The notes beneath the pieces are model-generated. The model was not told the origin of the DNA. It ran no database searches and saw only the letters and a list, made by a program, of their open reading frames with translations. From Closterium sp. Naga37s-1 (Eukaryota > Streptophyta > Zygnematophyceae > Desmidiales > Closteriaceae), in NCBI GenBank assembly GCA_947471745.1, contig CANJKZ010000981.1, positions 1,197,173-1,261,172 of the forward strand: DNA of 64,000 bases, in the 5' to 3' direction. Made by a program: the position numbers and the translations under genes. This document shows, one piece after another, positions 17,168 to 30,000 of the stretch (position 1 is the stretch's first letter; each line of letters opens with the position of its first letter).

Positions 17168-20100
17168 CAGCAGGGAATGGCAAAGCGAGTGGTTTTATGC
17201 TCCCTGTGCTGTGCCCCCAGAGCTTCAGCAATGCCTGGTATGTTCCACCCTTACTTTGGAGTTTGGGGTTTTGGCTTGTTCGAACAGCAGCAACAGGGGC
17301 AGCAGCAGCAGGTGATGGCAAAGCGAGTGGTTTTATGCTCCCTGTGCTCTTCCCCCAGAGGTGACTTTTGAGTCGACTCAAAAGTCAGCAGGGAATGGCA
17401 AAGCGAGTGGTTTTATGCTCCCTGTGCTGTGCCCCCAGAGCTTCAGCAATGCCTGGTATGTTCCACCCTTACTTTGGAGTTTGGGGTTTTGGCTTGTTCG
17501 AACAGCAACAACAGGGGCAGCAGCAGCAGGTGATGGCAAAGCGAGTGGTTTTATGCTCCCTGTGCTGTGCCCCCAGAGCTTCAGCAATGCCTGGTATGTT
17601 CCACCCTTACTTTGGAGTTTGGGGTTTTGGCTTGTTCGAACAGCAGCAACAGGGGCAGCAGCAGCAGGTGATGGCAAAGCGAGTGGTTTTATGCTCCCTG
17701 TGCTGTGCCCCCAGAGCTTCAGCAATGCCTGGTATGTTCCACCCTTACTTTGGAGTTTGGGGTTTTGGCTTGTTCGAACAGCAGCAACAGGGGCAGCAGC
17801 AGCAGGTGATGGCAAAGCGAGTGGTTTTATGCTCCCTGTGCTGTGCCCCCAGAGCTTCAGCAATGCCTGGTATGTTCCACCCTTACTTTGGAGTTTGGGG
17901 TTTTGGCTTGTTCGAACAGCAGCAACAGGGGCAGCAGCAGCAGGTGATGGCAAAGCGAGTGGTTTTATGCTCCCTGTGCTCTTCCCCCAGAGGTGACTTT
18001 TGAGTCGACTCAAAAGTCAGCAGGGAATGGCAAAGCGAGTGGTTTTATGCTCCCTGTGCTGTGCCCCCAGAGCTTCAGCAATGCCTGGTATGTTCCACCC
18101 TTACTTTGGAGTTTGGGGTTTTGGCTTGTTCGAACAGCAGCAACAGGGGCAGCAGCAGCAGGTGATGGCAAAGCGAGTGGTTTTATGCTCCCTGTGCTCT
18201 TCCCCCAGAGGTGACTTTTGAGTCGACTCAAAAGTCAGCAGGGAATGGCAAAGCGAGTGGTTTTATGCTCCCTGTGCTGTGCCCCCAGAGCTTCAGCAAT
18301 GCCTGGTATGTTCCACCCTTACTTTGGAGTTTGGGGTTTTGGCTTGTTCGAACAGCAGCAACAGGGGCAGCAGCAGCAGGTGATGGCAAAGCGAGTGGTT
18401 TTATGCTCCCTGTGCTCTTCCCCCAGAGGTGACTTTTAAGTCGACTCAAAAGTCAGCAGGGAATGGCAAAGCGAGTGGTTTTATGCTCCCTGTGCTGTGC
18501 CCCCAGAGCTTCAGCAATGCCTGGTATGTTCCACCCTTACTTTGGAGTTTGGGGTTTTGGCTTGTTCGAACAGCAGCAACAGGGGCAGCAGCAGCAGGTG
18601 ATGGCAAAGCGAGTGGTTTTATGCTCCCTGTGCTCTTCCCCCAGAGGTGACTTTTGAGTCGACTCAAAAGTCAGCAGGGAATGGCAAAGCGAGTGGTTTT
18701 ATGCTCCCTGTGCTGTGCCCCCAGAGCTTCAGCAATGCCTGGTATGTTCCACCCTTACTTTGGAGTTTGGGGTTTTGGCTTGTTCGAACAGCAGCAACAG
18801 GGGCAGCAGCAGCAGGTGATGGCAAAGCGAGTGGTTTTATGCTCCCTGTGCTCTTCCCCCAGAGGTGACTTTTGAGTCGACTCAAAAGTCAGCAGGGAAT
18901 GGCAAAGCGAGTGGTTTTATGCTCCCTGTGCTGTGCCCCCAGAGCTTCAGCAATGCCTGGTATGTTCCACCCTTACTTTGGAGTTTGGGGTTTTGGCTTG
19001 TTCGAACAGCAGCAACAGGGGCAGCAGCAGCAGGTGATGGCAAAGCGAGTGGTTTTATGCTCCCTGTGCTCTTCCCCCAGAGGTGACTTTTGAGTCGACT
19101 CAAAAGTCAGCAGGGAATGGCAAAGCGAGTGGTTTTATGCTCCCTGTGCTGTGCCCCCAGAGCTTCAGCAATGCCTGGTATGTTCCACCCTTACTTTGGA
19201 GTTTGGGGTTTTGGCTTGTTCGAACAGCAGCAACAGGGGCAGCAGCAGCAGGTGATGGCAAAGCGAGTGGTTTTATGCTCCCTGTGCTCTTCCCCCAGAG
19301 GTGACTTTTGAGTCGACTCAAAAGTCAGCAGGGAATGGCAAAGCGAGTGGTTTTATGCTCCCTGTGCTGTGCCCCCAGAGCTTCAGCAATGCCTGGTATG
19401 TTCCACCCTTACTTTGGAGTTTGGGGTTTTGGCTTGTTCGAACAGCAGCAACAGGGGCAGCAGCAGCAGGTGATGGCAAAGCGAGTGGTTTTATGCTCCC
19501 TGTGCTCTTCCCCCAGAGGTGACTTTTGAGTCGACTCAAAAGTCAGCAGGGAATGGCAAAGCGAGTGGTTTTATGCTCCCTGTGCTGTGCCCCCAGAGCT
19601 TCAGCAATGCCTGGTATGTTCCACCCTTACTTTGGAGTTTGGGGTTTTGGCTTGTTCGAACAGCAGCAACAGGGGCAGCAGCAGCAGGTGATGGCAAAGC
19701 GAGTGGTTTTATGCTCCCTGTGCTGTGCCCCCAGAGCTTCAGCAATGCCTGGTATGTTCCACCCTTACTTTGGAGTTTGGGGTTTTGGCTTGTTCGAACA
19801 GCAGCAACAGGGGCAGCAGCAGCAGGTGATGGCAAAGCGAGTGGTTTTATGCTCCCTGTGCTGTGCCCCCAGAGCTTCAGCAATGCCTGGTATGTTCCAC
19901 CCTTACTTTGGAGTTTGGGGTTTTGGCTTGTTCGAACAGCAGCAACAGGGGCAGCAGCAGCAGGTGATGGCAAAGCGAGTGGTTTTATGCTCCCTGTGCT
20001 CTTCCCCCAGAGGTGACTTTTGAGTCGACTCAAAAGTCAGCAGGGAATGGCAAAGCGAGTGGTTTTATGCTCCCTGTGCTGTGCCCCCAGAGCTTCAGCA

Positions 20101-23100
20101 ATGCCTGGTATGTTCCACCCTTACTTTGGAGTTTGGGGTTTTGGCTTGTTCGAACAGCAGCAACAGGGGCAGCAGCAGCAGGTGATGGCAAAGCGAGTGG
20201 TTTTATGCTCCCTGTGCTCTTCCCCCAGAGGTGACTTTTGAGTCGACTCAAAAGTCAGCAGGGAATGGCAAAGCGAGTGGTTTTATGCTCCCTGTGCTGT
20301 GCCCCCAGAGGTTCAGCAATGCCTGGTATGTTCCACCCTTACTTTGGAGTTTGGGGTTTTGGCTTGTTCGAACAGCAGCAACAGGGGCAGCAGCAGCAGG
20401 TGATGGCAAAGCGAGTGGTTTTATGCTCCCTGTGCTCTTCCCCCAGAGGTGACTTTTGAGTCGACTCAAAAGTCAGCAGGGAATGGCAAAGCGAGTGGTT
20501 TTATGCTCCCTGTGCTGTGCCCCCAGAGCTTCAGCAATGCCTGGTATGTTCCACCCTTACTTTGGAGTTTGGGGTTTTGGCTTGTTCGAACAGCAGCAAC
20601 AGGGGCAGCAGCAGCAGGTGATGGCAAAGCGAGTGGTTTTATGCTCCCTGTGCTCTTCCCCCAGAGGTGACTTTTGAGTCGACTCAAAAGTCAGCAGGGA
20701 ATGGCAAAGCGAGTGGTTTTATGCTCCCTGTGCTGTGCCCCCAGAGCTTCAGCAATGCCTGGTATGTTCCACCCTTACTTTGGAGTTTGGGGTTTTGGCT
20801 TGTTCGAACAGCAGCAACAGGGGCAGCAGCAGCAGGTGATGGCAAAGCGAGTGGTTTTATGCTCCCTGTGCTGTGCCCCCAGAGCTTCAGCAATGCCTGG
20901 TATGTTCCACCCTTACTTTGGAGTTTGGGGTTTTGGCTTGTTCGAACAGCAGCAACAGGGGCAGCAGCAGCAGGTGATGGCAAAGCGAGTGGTTTTATGC
21001 TCCCTGTGCTGTGCCCCCAGAGCTTCAGCAATGCCTGGTATGTTCCACCCTTACTTTGGAGTTTGGGGTTTTGGCTTGTTCGAACAGCAGCAACAGGGGC
21101 AGCAGCAGCAGGTGATGGCAAAGCGAGTGGTTTTATGCTCCCTGTGCTCTTCCCCCAGAGGTGACTTTTGAGTCGACTCAAAAGTCAGCAGGGAATGGCA
21201 AAGCGAGTGGTTTTATGCTCCCTGTGCTGTGCCCCCAGAGCTTCAGCAATGCCTGGTATGTTCCACCCTTACTTTGGAGTTTGGGGTTTTGGCTTGTTCG
21301 AACAGCAGCAACAGGGGCAGCAGCAGCAGGTGATGGCAAAGCGAGTGGTTTTATGCTCCCTGTGCTCTTCCCCCAGAGGTGACTTTTGAGTCGACTCAAA
21401 AGTCAGCAGGGAATGGCAAAGCGAGTGGTTTTATGCTCCCTGTGCTGTGCCCCCAGAGCTTCAGCAATGCCTGGTATGTTCCACCCTTACTTTGGAGTTT
21501 GGGGTTTTGGCTTGTTCGAACAGCAGCAACAGGGGCAGCAGCAGCAGGTGATGGCAAAGCGAGTGGTTTTATGCTCCCTGTGCTCTTCCCCCAGAGGTGA
21601 CTTTTGAGTCGACTCAAAAGTCAGCAGGGAATGGCAAAGCGAGTGGTTTTATGCTCCCTGTGCTGTGCTCCCAGAGCTTCAGCAATGCCTGGTATGTTCC
21701 ACCCTTACTTTGGAGTTGGGGTTTTGGCTTGTTCGAACAGCAGCAACAGGGGCAGCAGCAGCAGGTGATGGCAAAGCGAGTGGTTTTATGCTCCCTGTGC
21801 TCTTCCCCCAGAGGTGACTTTTGAGTCGACTCAAAAGTCAGCAGGGAATGGCAAAGCGAGTGGTTTTATGCTCCCTGTGCTGTGCCCCCAGAGCTTCAGC
21901 AATGCCTGGTATGTTCCACCCTTACTTTGGAGTTTGGGGTTTTGGCTTGTTCGAACAGCAGCAACAGGGGCAGCAGCAGCAGGTGATGGCAAAGCGAGTG
22001 GTTTTATGCTCCCTGTGCTCTTCCCCCAGAGGTGACTTTTGAGTCGACTCAAAAGTCAGCAGGGAATGGCAAAGCGAGTGGTTTTATGCTCCCTGTGCTG
22101 TGCCCCCAGAGCTTCAGCAATGCCTGGTATGTTCCACCCTTACTTTGGAGTTTGGGGTTTTGGCTTGTTCGAACAGCAGCAACAGGGGCAGCAGCAGCAG
22201 GTGATGGCAAAGCGAGTGGTTTTATGCTCCCTGTGCTGTGCCCCCAGAGCTTCAGCAATGCCTGGTATGTTCCACCCTTACTTTGGAGTTTGGGGTTTTG
22301 GCTTGTTCGAACAGCAGCAACAGGGGCAGCAGCAGCAGGTGATGGCAAAGCGAGTGGTTTTATGCTCCCTGTGCTGTGCCCCCAGAGCTTCAGCAATGCC
22401 TGGTATGTTCCACCCTTACTTTGGAGTTTGGGGTTTTGGCTTGTTCGAACAGCAGCAACAGGGGCAGCAGCAGCAGGTGATGGCAAAGCGAGTGGTTTTA
22501 TGCTCCCTGTGCTCTTCCCCCAGAGGTGACTTTTGAGTCGACTCAAAAGTCAGCAGGGAATGGCAAAGCGAGTGGTTTTATGCTCCCTGTGCTGTGCCCC
22601 CAGAGCTTCAGCAATGCCTGGTATGTTCCACCCTTACTTTGGAGTTTGGGGTTTTGGCTTGTTCGAACAGCAGCAACAGGGGCAGCAGCAGCAGGTGATG
22701 GCAAAGCGAGTGGTTTTATGCTCCCTGTGCTCTTCCCCCAGAGGTGACTTTTGAGTCGACTCAAAAGTCAGCAGGGAATGGCAAAGCGAGTGGTTTTATG
22801 CTCCCTGTGCTGTGCCCCCAGAGCTTCAGCAATGCCTGGTATGTTCCACCCTTACTTTGGAGTTTGGGGTTTTGGCTTGTTCGAACAGCAGCAACAGGGG
22901 CAGCAGCAGCAGGTGATGGCAAAGCGAGTGGTTTTATGCTCCCTGTGCTCTTCCCCCAGAGGTGACTTTTGAGTCGACTCAAAAGTCAGCAGGGAATGGC
23001 AAAGCGAGTGGTTTTATGCTCCCTGTGCTGTGCCCCCAGAGCTTCAGCAATGCCTGGTATGTTCCACCCTTACTTTGGAGTTTGGGGTTTTGGCTTGTTC

Positions 23101-24051
23101 GAACAGCAGCAACAGGGGCAGCAGCAGCAGGTGATGGCAAAGCGAGTGGTTTTATGCTCCCTGTGCTCTTCCCCCAGAGGTGACTTTTGAGTCGACTCAA
23201 AAGTCAGCAGGGAATGGCAAAGCGAGTGGTTTTATGCTCCCTGTGCTGTGCCCCCAGAGCTTCAGCAATGCCTGGTATGTTCCACCCTTACTTTGGAGTT
23301 TGGGGTTTTGGCTTGTTCGAACAGCAGCAACAGGGGCAGCAGCAGCAGGTGATGGCAAAGCGAGTGGTTTTATGCTCCCTGTGCTCTTCCCCCAGAGGTG
23401 ACTTTTGAGTCGACTCAAAAGTCAGCAGGGAATGGCAAAGCGAGTGGTTTTATGCTCCCTGTGCTGTGCCCCCAGAGCTTCAGCAATGCCTGGTATGTTC
23501 CACCCTTACTTTGGAGTTTGGGGTTTTGGCTTGTTCGAACAGCAGCAACAGGGGCAGCAGCAGCAGGTGATGGCAAAGCGAGTGGTTTTATGCTCCCTGT
23601 GCTCTTCCCCCAGAGGTGACTTTTGAGTCGACTCAAAAGTCAGCAGGGAATGGCAAAGCGAGTGGTTTTATGCTCCCTGTGCTGTGCCCCCAGAGCTTCA
23701 GCAATGCCTGGTATGTTCCACCCTTACTTTGGAGTTTGGGGTTTTGGCTTGTTCGAACAGCAGCAACAGGGGCAGCAGCAGCAGGTGATGGCAAAGCGAG
23801 TGGTTTTATGCTCCCTGTGCTCTTCCCCCAGAGGTGACTTTTGAGTCGACTCAAAAGTCAGCAGGGAATGGCAAAGCGAGTGGTTTTATGCTCCCTGTGC
23901 TGTGCCCCCAGAGCTTCAGCAATGCCTGGTATGTTCCACCCTTACTTTGGAGTTTGGGGTTTTGGCTTGTTCGAACAGCAGCAACAGGGGCAGCAGCAGC
24001 AGGTGATGGCAAAGCGAGTGGTTTTATGCTCCCTGTGCTCTTCCCCCAGAG

Positions 24052-27000
24052 GTGACTTTTGAGTCGACTCAAAAGTCAGCAGGGAATGGCAAAGCGAGTG
24101 GTTTTATGCTCCCTGTGCTGTGCCCCCAGAGCTTCAGCAATGCCTGGTATGTTCCACCCTTACTTTGGAGTTTGGGGTTTTGGCTTGTTCGAACAGCAGC
24201 AACAGGGGCAGCAGCAGCAGGTGATGGCAAAGCGAGTGGTTTTATGCTCCCTGTGCTGTGCCCCCAGAGCTTCAGCAATGCCTGGTATGTTCCACCCTTA
24301 CTTTGGAGTTTGGGGTTTTGGCTTGTTCGAACAGCAGCAACAGGGGCAGCAGCAGCAGGTGATGGCAAAGCGAGTGGTTTTATGCTCCCTGTGCTCTTCC
24401 CCCAGAGGTGACTTTTGAGTCGACTCAAAAGTCAGCAGGGAATGGCAAAGCGAGTGGTTTTATGCTCCCTGTGCTGTGCCCCCAGAGGTTCAGCAATGCC
24501 TGGTATGTTCCACCCTTACTTTGGAGTTTGGGGTTTTGGCTTGTTCGAACAGCAGCAACAGGGGCAGCAGCAGCAGGTGATGGCAAAGCGAGTGGTTTGA
24601 TGCTCCCTGTGCTCTTCCCCCAGAGGTGACTTTTGAGTCGACTCAAAAGTCAGCAGGGAATGGCAAAGCGAGTGGTTTTATGCTCCCTGTGCTGTGCCCC
24701 CAGAGCTTCAGCAATGCCTGGTATGTTCCACCCTTACTTTGGAGTTTGGGGTTTTGGCTTGTTCGAACAGCAGCAACAGGGACAGCAGCAGCAGGTGATG
24801 GCAAAGCGAGTGGTTTTATGCTCCCTGTGCTCTTCCCCCAGAGGTGACTTTTGAGTCGACTCAAAAGTCAGCAGGGAATGGCAAAGCGAGTGGTTTTATG
24901 CTCCCTGTGCTGTGCCCCCAGAGCTTCAGCAATGCCTGGTATGTTCCACCCTTACTTTGGAGTTTGGCGTTTTGGCTTGTTCGAACAGCAGCAACAGGGG
25001 CAGCAGCAGCAGGTGATGGCAAAGCGAGTGGTTTTATGCTCCCTGTGCTCTTCCCCCAGAGGTGACTTTTGAGTCGACTCAAAAGTCAGCAGGGAATGGC
25101 AAAGCGAGTGGTTTTATGCTCCCTGTGCTGTGCCCCCAGAGCTTCAGCAATGCCTGGTATGTTCCACCCTTACTTTGGAGTTTGGGGTTTTGGCTTGTTC
25201 GAACAGCAGCAACAGGGGCAGCAGCAGCAGGTGATGGCAAAGCGAGTGGTTTTATGCTCCCTGTGCTCTTCCCCCAGAGGTGACTTTTGAGTCGACTCAA
25301 AAGTCAGCAGGGAATGGCAAAGCGAGTGGTTTTATGCTCCCTGTGCTGTGCCCCCAGAGCTTCAGCAATGCCTGGTATGTTCCACCCTTACTTTGGAGTT
25401 TGGGGTTTTGGCTTGTTCGAACAGCAGCAACAGGGGCAGCAGCAGCAGGTGATGGCAAAGCGAGTGGTTTTATGCTCCCTGTGCTCTTCCCCCAGAGGTG
25501 ACTTTTGAGTCGACTCAAAAGTCAGCAGGGAATGGCAAAGCGAGTGGTTTTATGCTCCCTGTGCTGTGCCCCCAGAGCTTCAGCAATGCCTGGTATGTTC
25601 CACCCTTACTTTGGAGTTTGGGGTTTTGGCTTGTTCGAACAGCAACAACAGGGGCAGCAGCAGCAGGTGATGGCAAAGCGAGTGGTTTTATGCTCCCTGT
25701 GCTGTGCCCCCAGAGCTTCAGCAATGCCTGGTATGTTCCACCCTTACTTTGGAGTTTGGGGTTTTGGCTTGTTCGAACAGCAGCAACAGGGGCAGCAGCA
25801 GCAGGTGATGGCAAAGCGAGTGGTTTTATGCTCCCTGTGCTGTGCCCCCAGAGCTTCAGCAATGCCTGGTATGTTCCACCCTTACTTTGGAGTTTGGGGT
25901 TTTGGCTTGTTCGAACAGCAGCAACAGGGGCAGCAGCAGCAGGTGATGGCAAAGCGAGTGGTTTTATGCTCCCTGTGCTGTGCCCCCAGAGCTTCAGCAA
26001 TGCCTGGTATGTTCCACCCTTACTTTGGAGTTTGGGGTTTTTGCTTGTTCGAACAGCAGCAACAGGGGCAGCAGCAGCAGGTGATGGCAAAGCGAGTGGT
26101 TTTATGCTCCCTGTGCTCTTCCGCCAGAGGTGACTTTTGAGTCGACTCAAAAGTCAGCAGGGAATGGCAAAGCGAGTGGTTTTATGCTCCCTGTGCTGTG
26201 CCCCCAGAGCTTCAGCAATGCCTGGTATGTTCCACCCTTACTTTGGAGTTTGGGGTTTTGGCTTGTTCGAACAGCAGCAACAGGGGCAGCAGCAGCAGGT
26301 GATGGCAAAGCGAGTGGTTTTATGCTCCCTGTGCTCTTCCCCCAGAGGTGACTTTTGAGTCGACTCAAAAGTCAGCAGGGAATGGCAAAGCGAGTGGTTT
26401 TATGCTCCCTGTGCTGTGCCCCCAGAGCTTCAGCAATGCCTGGTATGTTCCACCCTTACTTTGGAGTTTGGGGTTTTGGCTTGTTCGAACAGCAGCAACA
26501 GGGGCAGCAGCAGCAGGTGATGGCAAAGCGAGTGGTTTTATGCTCCCTGTGCTCTTCCCCCAGAGGTGACTTTTAAGTCGACTCAAAAGTCAGCAGGGAA
26601 TGGCAAAGCGAGTGGTTTTATGCTCCCTGTGCTGTGCCCCCAGAGCTTCAGCAATGCCTGGTATGTTCCACCCTTACTTTGGAGTTTGGGGTTTTGGCTT
26701 GTTCGAACAGCAGCAACAGGGGCAGCAGCAGCAGGTGATGGCAAAGCGAGTGGTTTTATGCTCCCTGTGCTCTTCCCCCAGAGGTGACTTTTGAGTCGAC
26801 TCAAAAGTCAGCAGGGAATGGCAAAGCGAGTGGTTTTATGCTCCCTGTGCTGTGCCCCCAGAGCTTCAGCAATGCCTGGTATGTTCCACCCTTACTTTGG
26901 AGTTTGGGGTTTTGGCTTGTTCGAACAGCAGCAACAGGGGCAGCAGCAGCAGGTGATGGCAAAGCGAGTGGTTTTATGCTCCCTGTGCTCTTCCCCCAGA

Positions 27001-30000
27001 TGTGACTTTTGAGTCGACTCAAAAGTCAGCAGGGAATGGCAAAGCGAGTGGTTTTATGCTCCCTGTGCTGTGCCCCCAGAGCTTCAGCAATGCCTGGTAT
27101 GTTCCACCCTTACTTTGGAGTTTGGGGTTTTGGCTTGTTCGAACAGCAGCAACAGGGGCAGCAGCAGCAGGTGATGGCAAAGCGAGTGGTTTTATGCTCC
27201 CTGTGCTCTTCCCCCAGAGGTGACTTTTGAGTCGACTCAAAAGTCAGCAGGGAATGGCAAAGCGAGTGGTTTTATGCTCCCTGTGCTGTGCCCCCAGAGC
27301 TTCAGCAATGCCTGGTATGTTCCACCCTTACTTTGGAGTTTGGGGTTTTGGCTTGTTCGAACAGCAGCAACAGGGACAGCAGCAGCAGGTGATGGCAAAG
27401 CGAGTGGTTTTATGCTCCCTGTGCTCTTCCCCCAGAGGTGACTTTTGAGTCGACTCAAAAGTCAGCAGGGAATGGCAAAGCGAGTGGTTTTATGCTCCCT
27501 GTGCTGTGCCCCCAGAGCTTCAGCAATGCCTGGTATGTTCCACCCTTACTTTGGAGTTTGGGGTTTTGGCTTGTTCGAACAGCAGCAACAGGGGCAGCAG
27601 CAGCAGGTGATGGCAAAGCGAGTGGTTTTATGCTCCCTGTGCTCTTCCCCCAGAGGTGACTTTTGAGTCGACTCAAAAGTCAGCAGGGAATGGCAAAGCG
27701 AGTGGTTTTATGCTCCCTGTGCTGTGCCCCCAGAGCTTCAGCAATGCCTGGTATGTTCCACCCTTACTTTGGAGTTTGGGGTTTTGGCTTGTTCGAACAG
27801 CAGCAACAGGGGCAGCAGCAGCAGGTGATGGCAAAGCGAGTGGTTTTATGCTCCCTGTGCTCTTCCCCCAGAGGTGACTTTTGAGTCGACTCAAAAGTCA
27901 GCAGGGAATGGCAAAGCGAGTGGTTTTATGCTCCCTGTGCTGTGCCCCCAGAGCTTCAGCAATGCCTGGTATGTTCCACCCTTACTTTGGAGTTTGGGGT
28001 TTTGGCTTGTTCGAACAGCAACAACAGGGGCAGCAGCAGCAGGTGATGGCAAAGCGAGTGGTTTTATGCTCCCTGTGCTGTGCCCCCAGAGCTTCAGCAA
28101 TGCCTGGTATGTTCCACCCTTACTTTGGAGTTTGGGGTTTTGGCTTGTTCGAACAGCAGCAACAGGGGCAGCAGCAGCAGGTGATGGCAAAGCGAGTGGT
28201 TTTATGCTCCCTGTGCTGTGCCCCCAGAGCTTCAGCAATGCCTGGTATGTTCCACCCTTACTTTGGAGTTTGGGGTTTTGGCTTGTTCGAACAGCAGCAA
28301 CAGGGGCAGCAGCAGCAGGTGATGGCAAAGCGAGTGGTTTTATGCTCCCTGTGCTGTGCCCCCAGAGCTTCAGCAATGCCTGGTATGTTCCACCCTTACT
28401 TTGGAGTTTGGGGTTTTGGCTTGTTCGAACAGCAGCAACAGGGGCAGCAGCAGCAGGTGATGGCAAAGCGAGTGGTTTTATGCTCCCTGTGCTCTTCCCC
28501 CAGAGGTGACTTTTGAGTCGACTCAAAAGTCAGCAGGGAATGGCAAAGCGAGTGGTTTTATGCTCCCTGTGCTGTGCCCCCAGAGCTTCAGCAATGCCTG
28601 GTATGTTCCACCCTTACTTTGGAGTTTGGGGTTTTGGCTTGTTCGAACAGCAGCAACAGGGGCAGCAGCAGCAGGTGATGGCAAAGCGAGTGGTTTTATG
28701 CTCCCTGTGCTCTTCCCCCAGAGGTGACTTTTGAGTCGACTCAAAAGTCAGCAGGGAATGGCAAAGCGAGTGGTTTTATGCTCCCTGTGCTGTGCCCCCA
28801 GAGCTTCAGCAATGCCTGGTATGTTCCACCCTTACTTTGGAGTTTGGGGTTTTGGCTTGTTCGAACAGCAGCAACAGGGGCAGCAGCAGCAGGTGATGGC
28901 AAAGCGAGTGGTTTTATGCTCCCTGTGCTCTTCCCCCAGAGGTGACTTTTAAGTCGACTCAAAAGTCAGCAGGGAATGGCAAAGCGAGTGGTTTTATGCT
29001 CCCTGTGCTGTGCCCCCAGAGCTTCAGCAATGCCTGGTATGTTCCACCCTTACTTTGGAGTTTGGGGTTTTGGCTTGTTCGAACAGCAGCAACAGGGGCA
29101 GCAGCAGCAGGTGATGGCAAAGCGAGTGGTTTTATGCTCCCTGTGCTCTTCCCCCAGAGGTGACTTTTGAGTCGACTCAAAAGTCAGCAGGGAATGGCAA
29201 AGCGAGTGGTTTTATGCTCCCTGTGCTGTGCCCCCAGAGCTTCAGCAATGCCTGGTATGTTCCACCCTTACTTTGGAGTTTGGGGTTTTGGCTTGTTCGA
29301 ACAGCAGCAACAGGGGCAGCAGCAGCAGGTGATGGCAAAGCGAGTGGTTTTATGCTCCCTGTGCTCTTCCCCCAGATGTGACTTTTGAGTCGACTCAAAA
29401 GTCAGCAGGGAATGGCAAAGCGAGTGGTTTTATGCTCCCTGTGCTGTGCCCCCAGAGCTTCAGCAATGCCTGGTATGTTCCACCCTTACTTTGGAGTTTG
29501 GGGTTTTGGCTTGTTCGAACAGCAGCAACAGGGGCAGCAGCAGCAGGTGATGGCAAAGCGAGTGGTTTTATGCTCCCTGTGCTCTTCCCCCAGAGGTGAC
29601 TTTTGAGTCGACTCAAAAGTCAGCAGGGAATGGCAAAGCGAGTGGTTTTATGCTCCCTGTGCTGTGCCCCCAGAGCTTCAGCAATGCCTGGTATGTTCCA
29701 CCCTTACTTTGGAGTTTGGGGTTTTGGCTTGTTCGAACAGCAGCAACAGGGGCAGCAGCAGCAGGTGATGGCAAAGCGAGTGGTTTTATGCTCCCTGTGC
29801 TCTTCCCCCAGAGGTGACTTTTGAGTCGACTCAAAAGTCAGCAGGGAATGGCAAAGCGAGTGGTTTTATGCTCCCTGTGCTGTGCCCCCAGAGCTTCAGC
29901 AATGCCTGGTATGTTCCACCCTTACTTTGGAGTTTGGGGTTTTGGCTTGTTCGAACAGCAGCAACAGGGGCAGCAGCAGCAGGTGATGGCAAAGCGAGTG

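Noticed and set aside
16663..17170. Palindrome as a sequencing or cloning linker (it contains a SalI site)
   Set aside because: The copy at 4144 has the same arms but a different 13-nt loop, the flanking duplicates have diverged by substitutions and indels, and variants of the palindrome are shared between distant units. A technical origin is not fully excluded.
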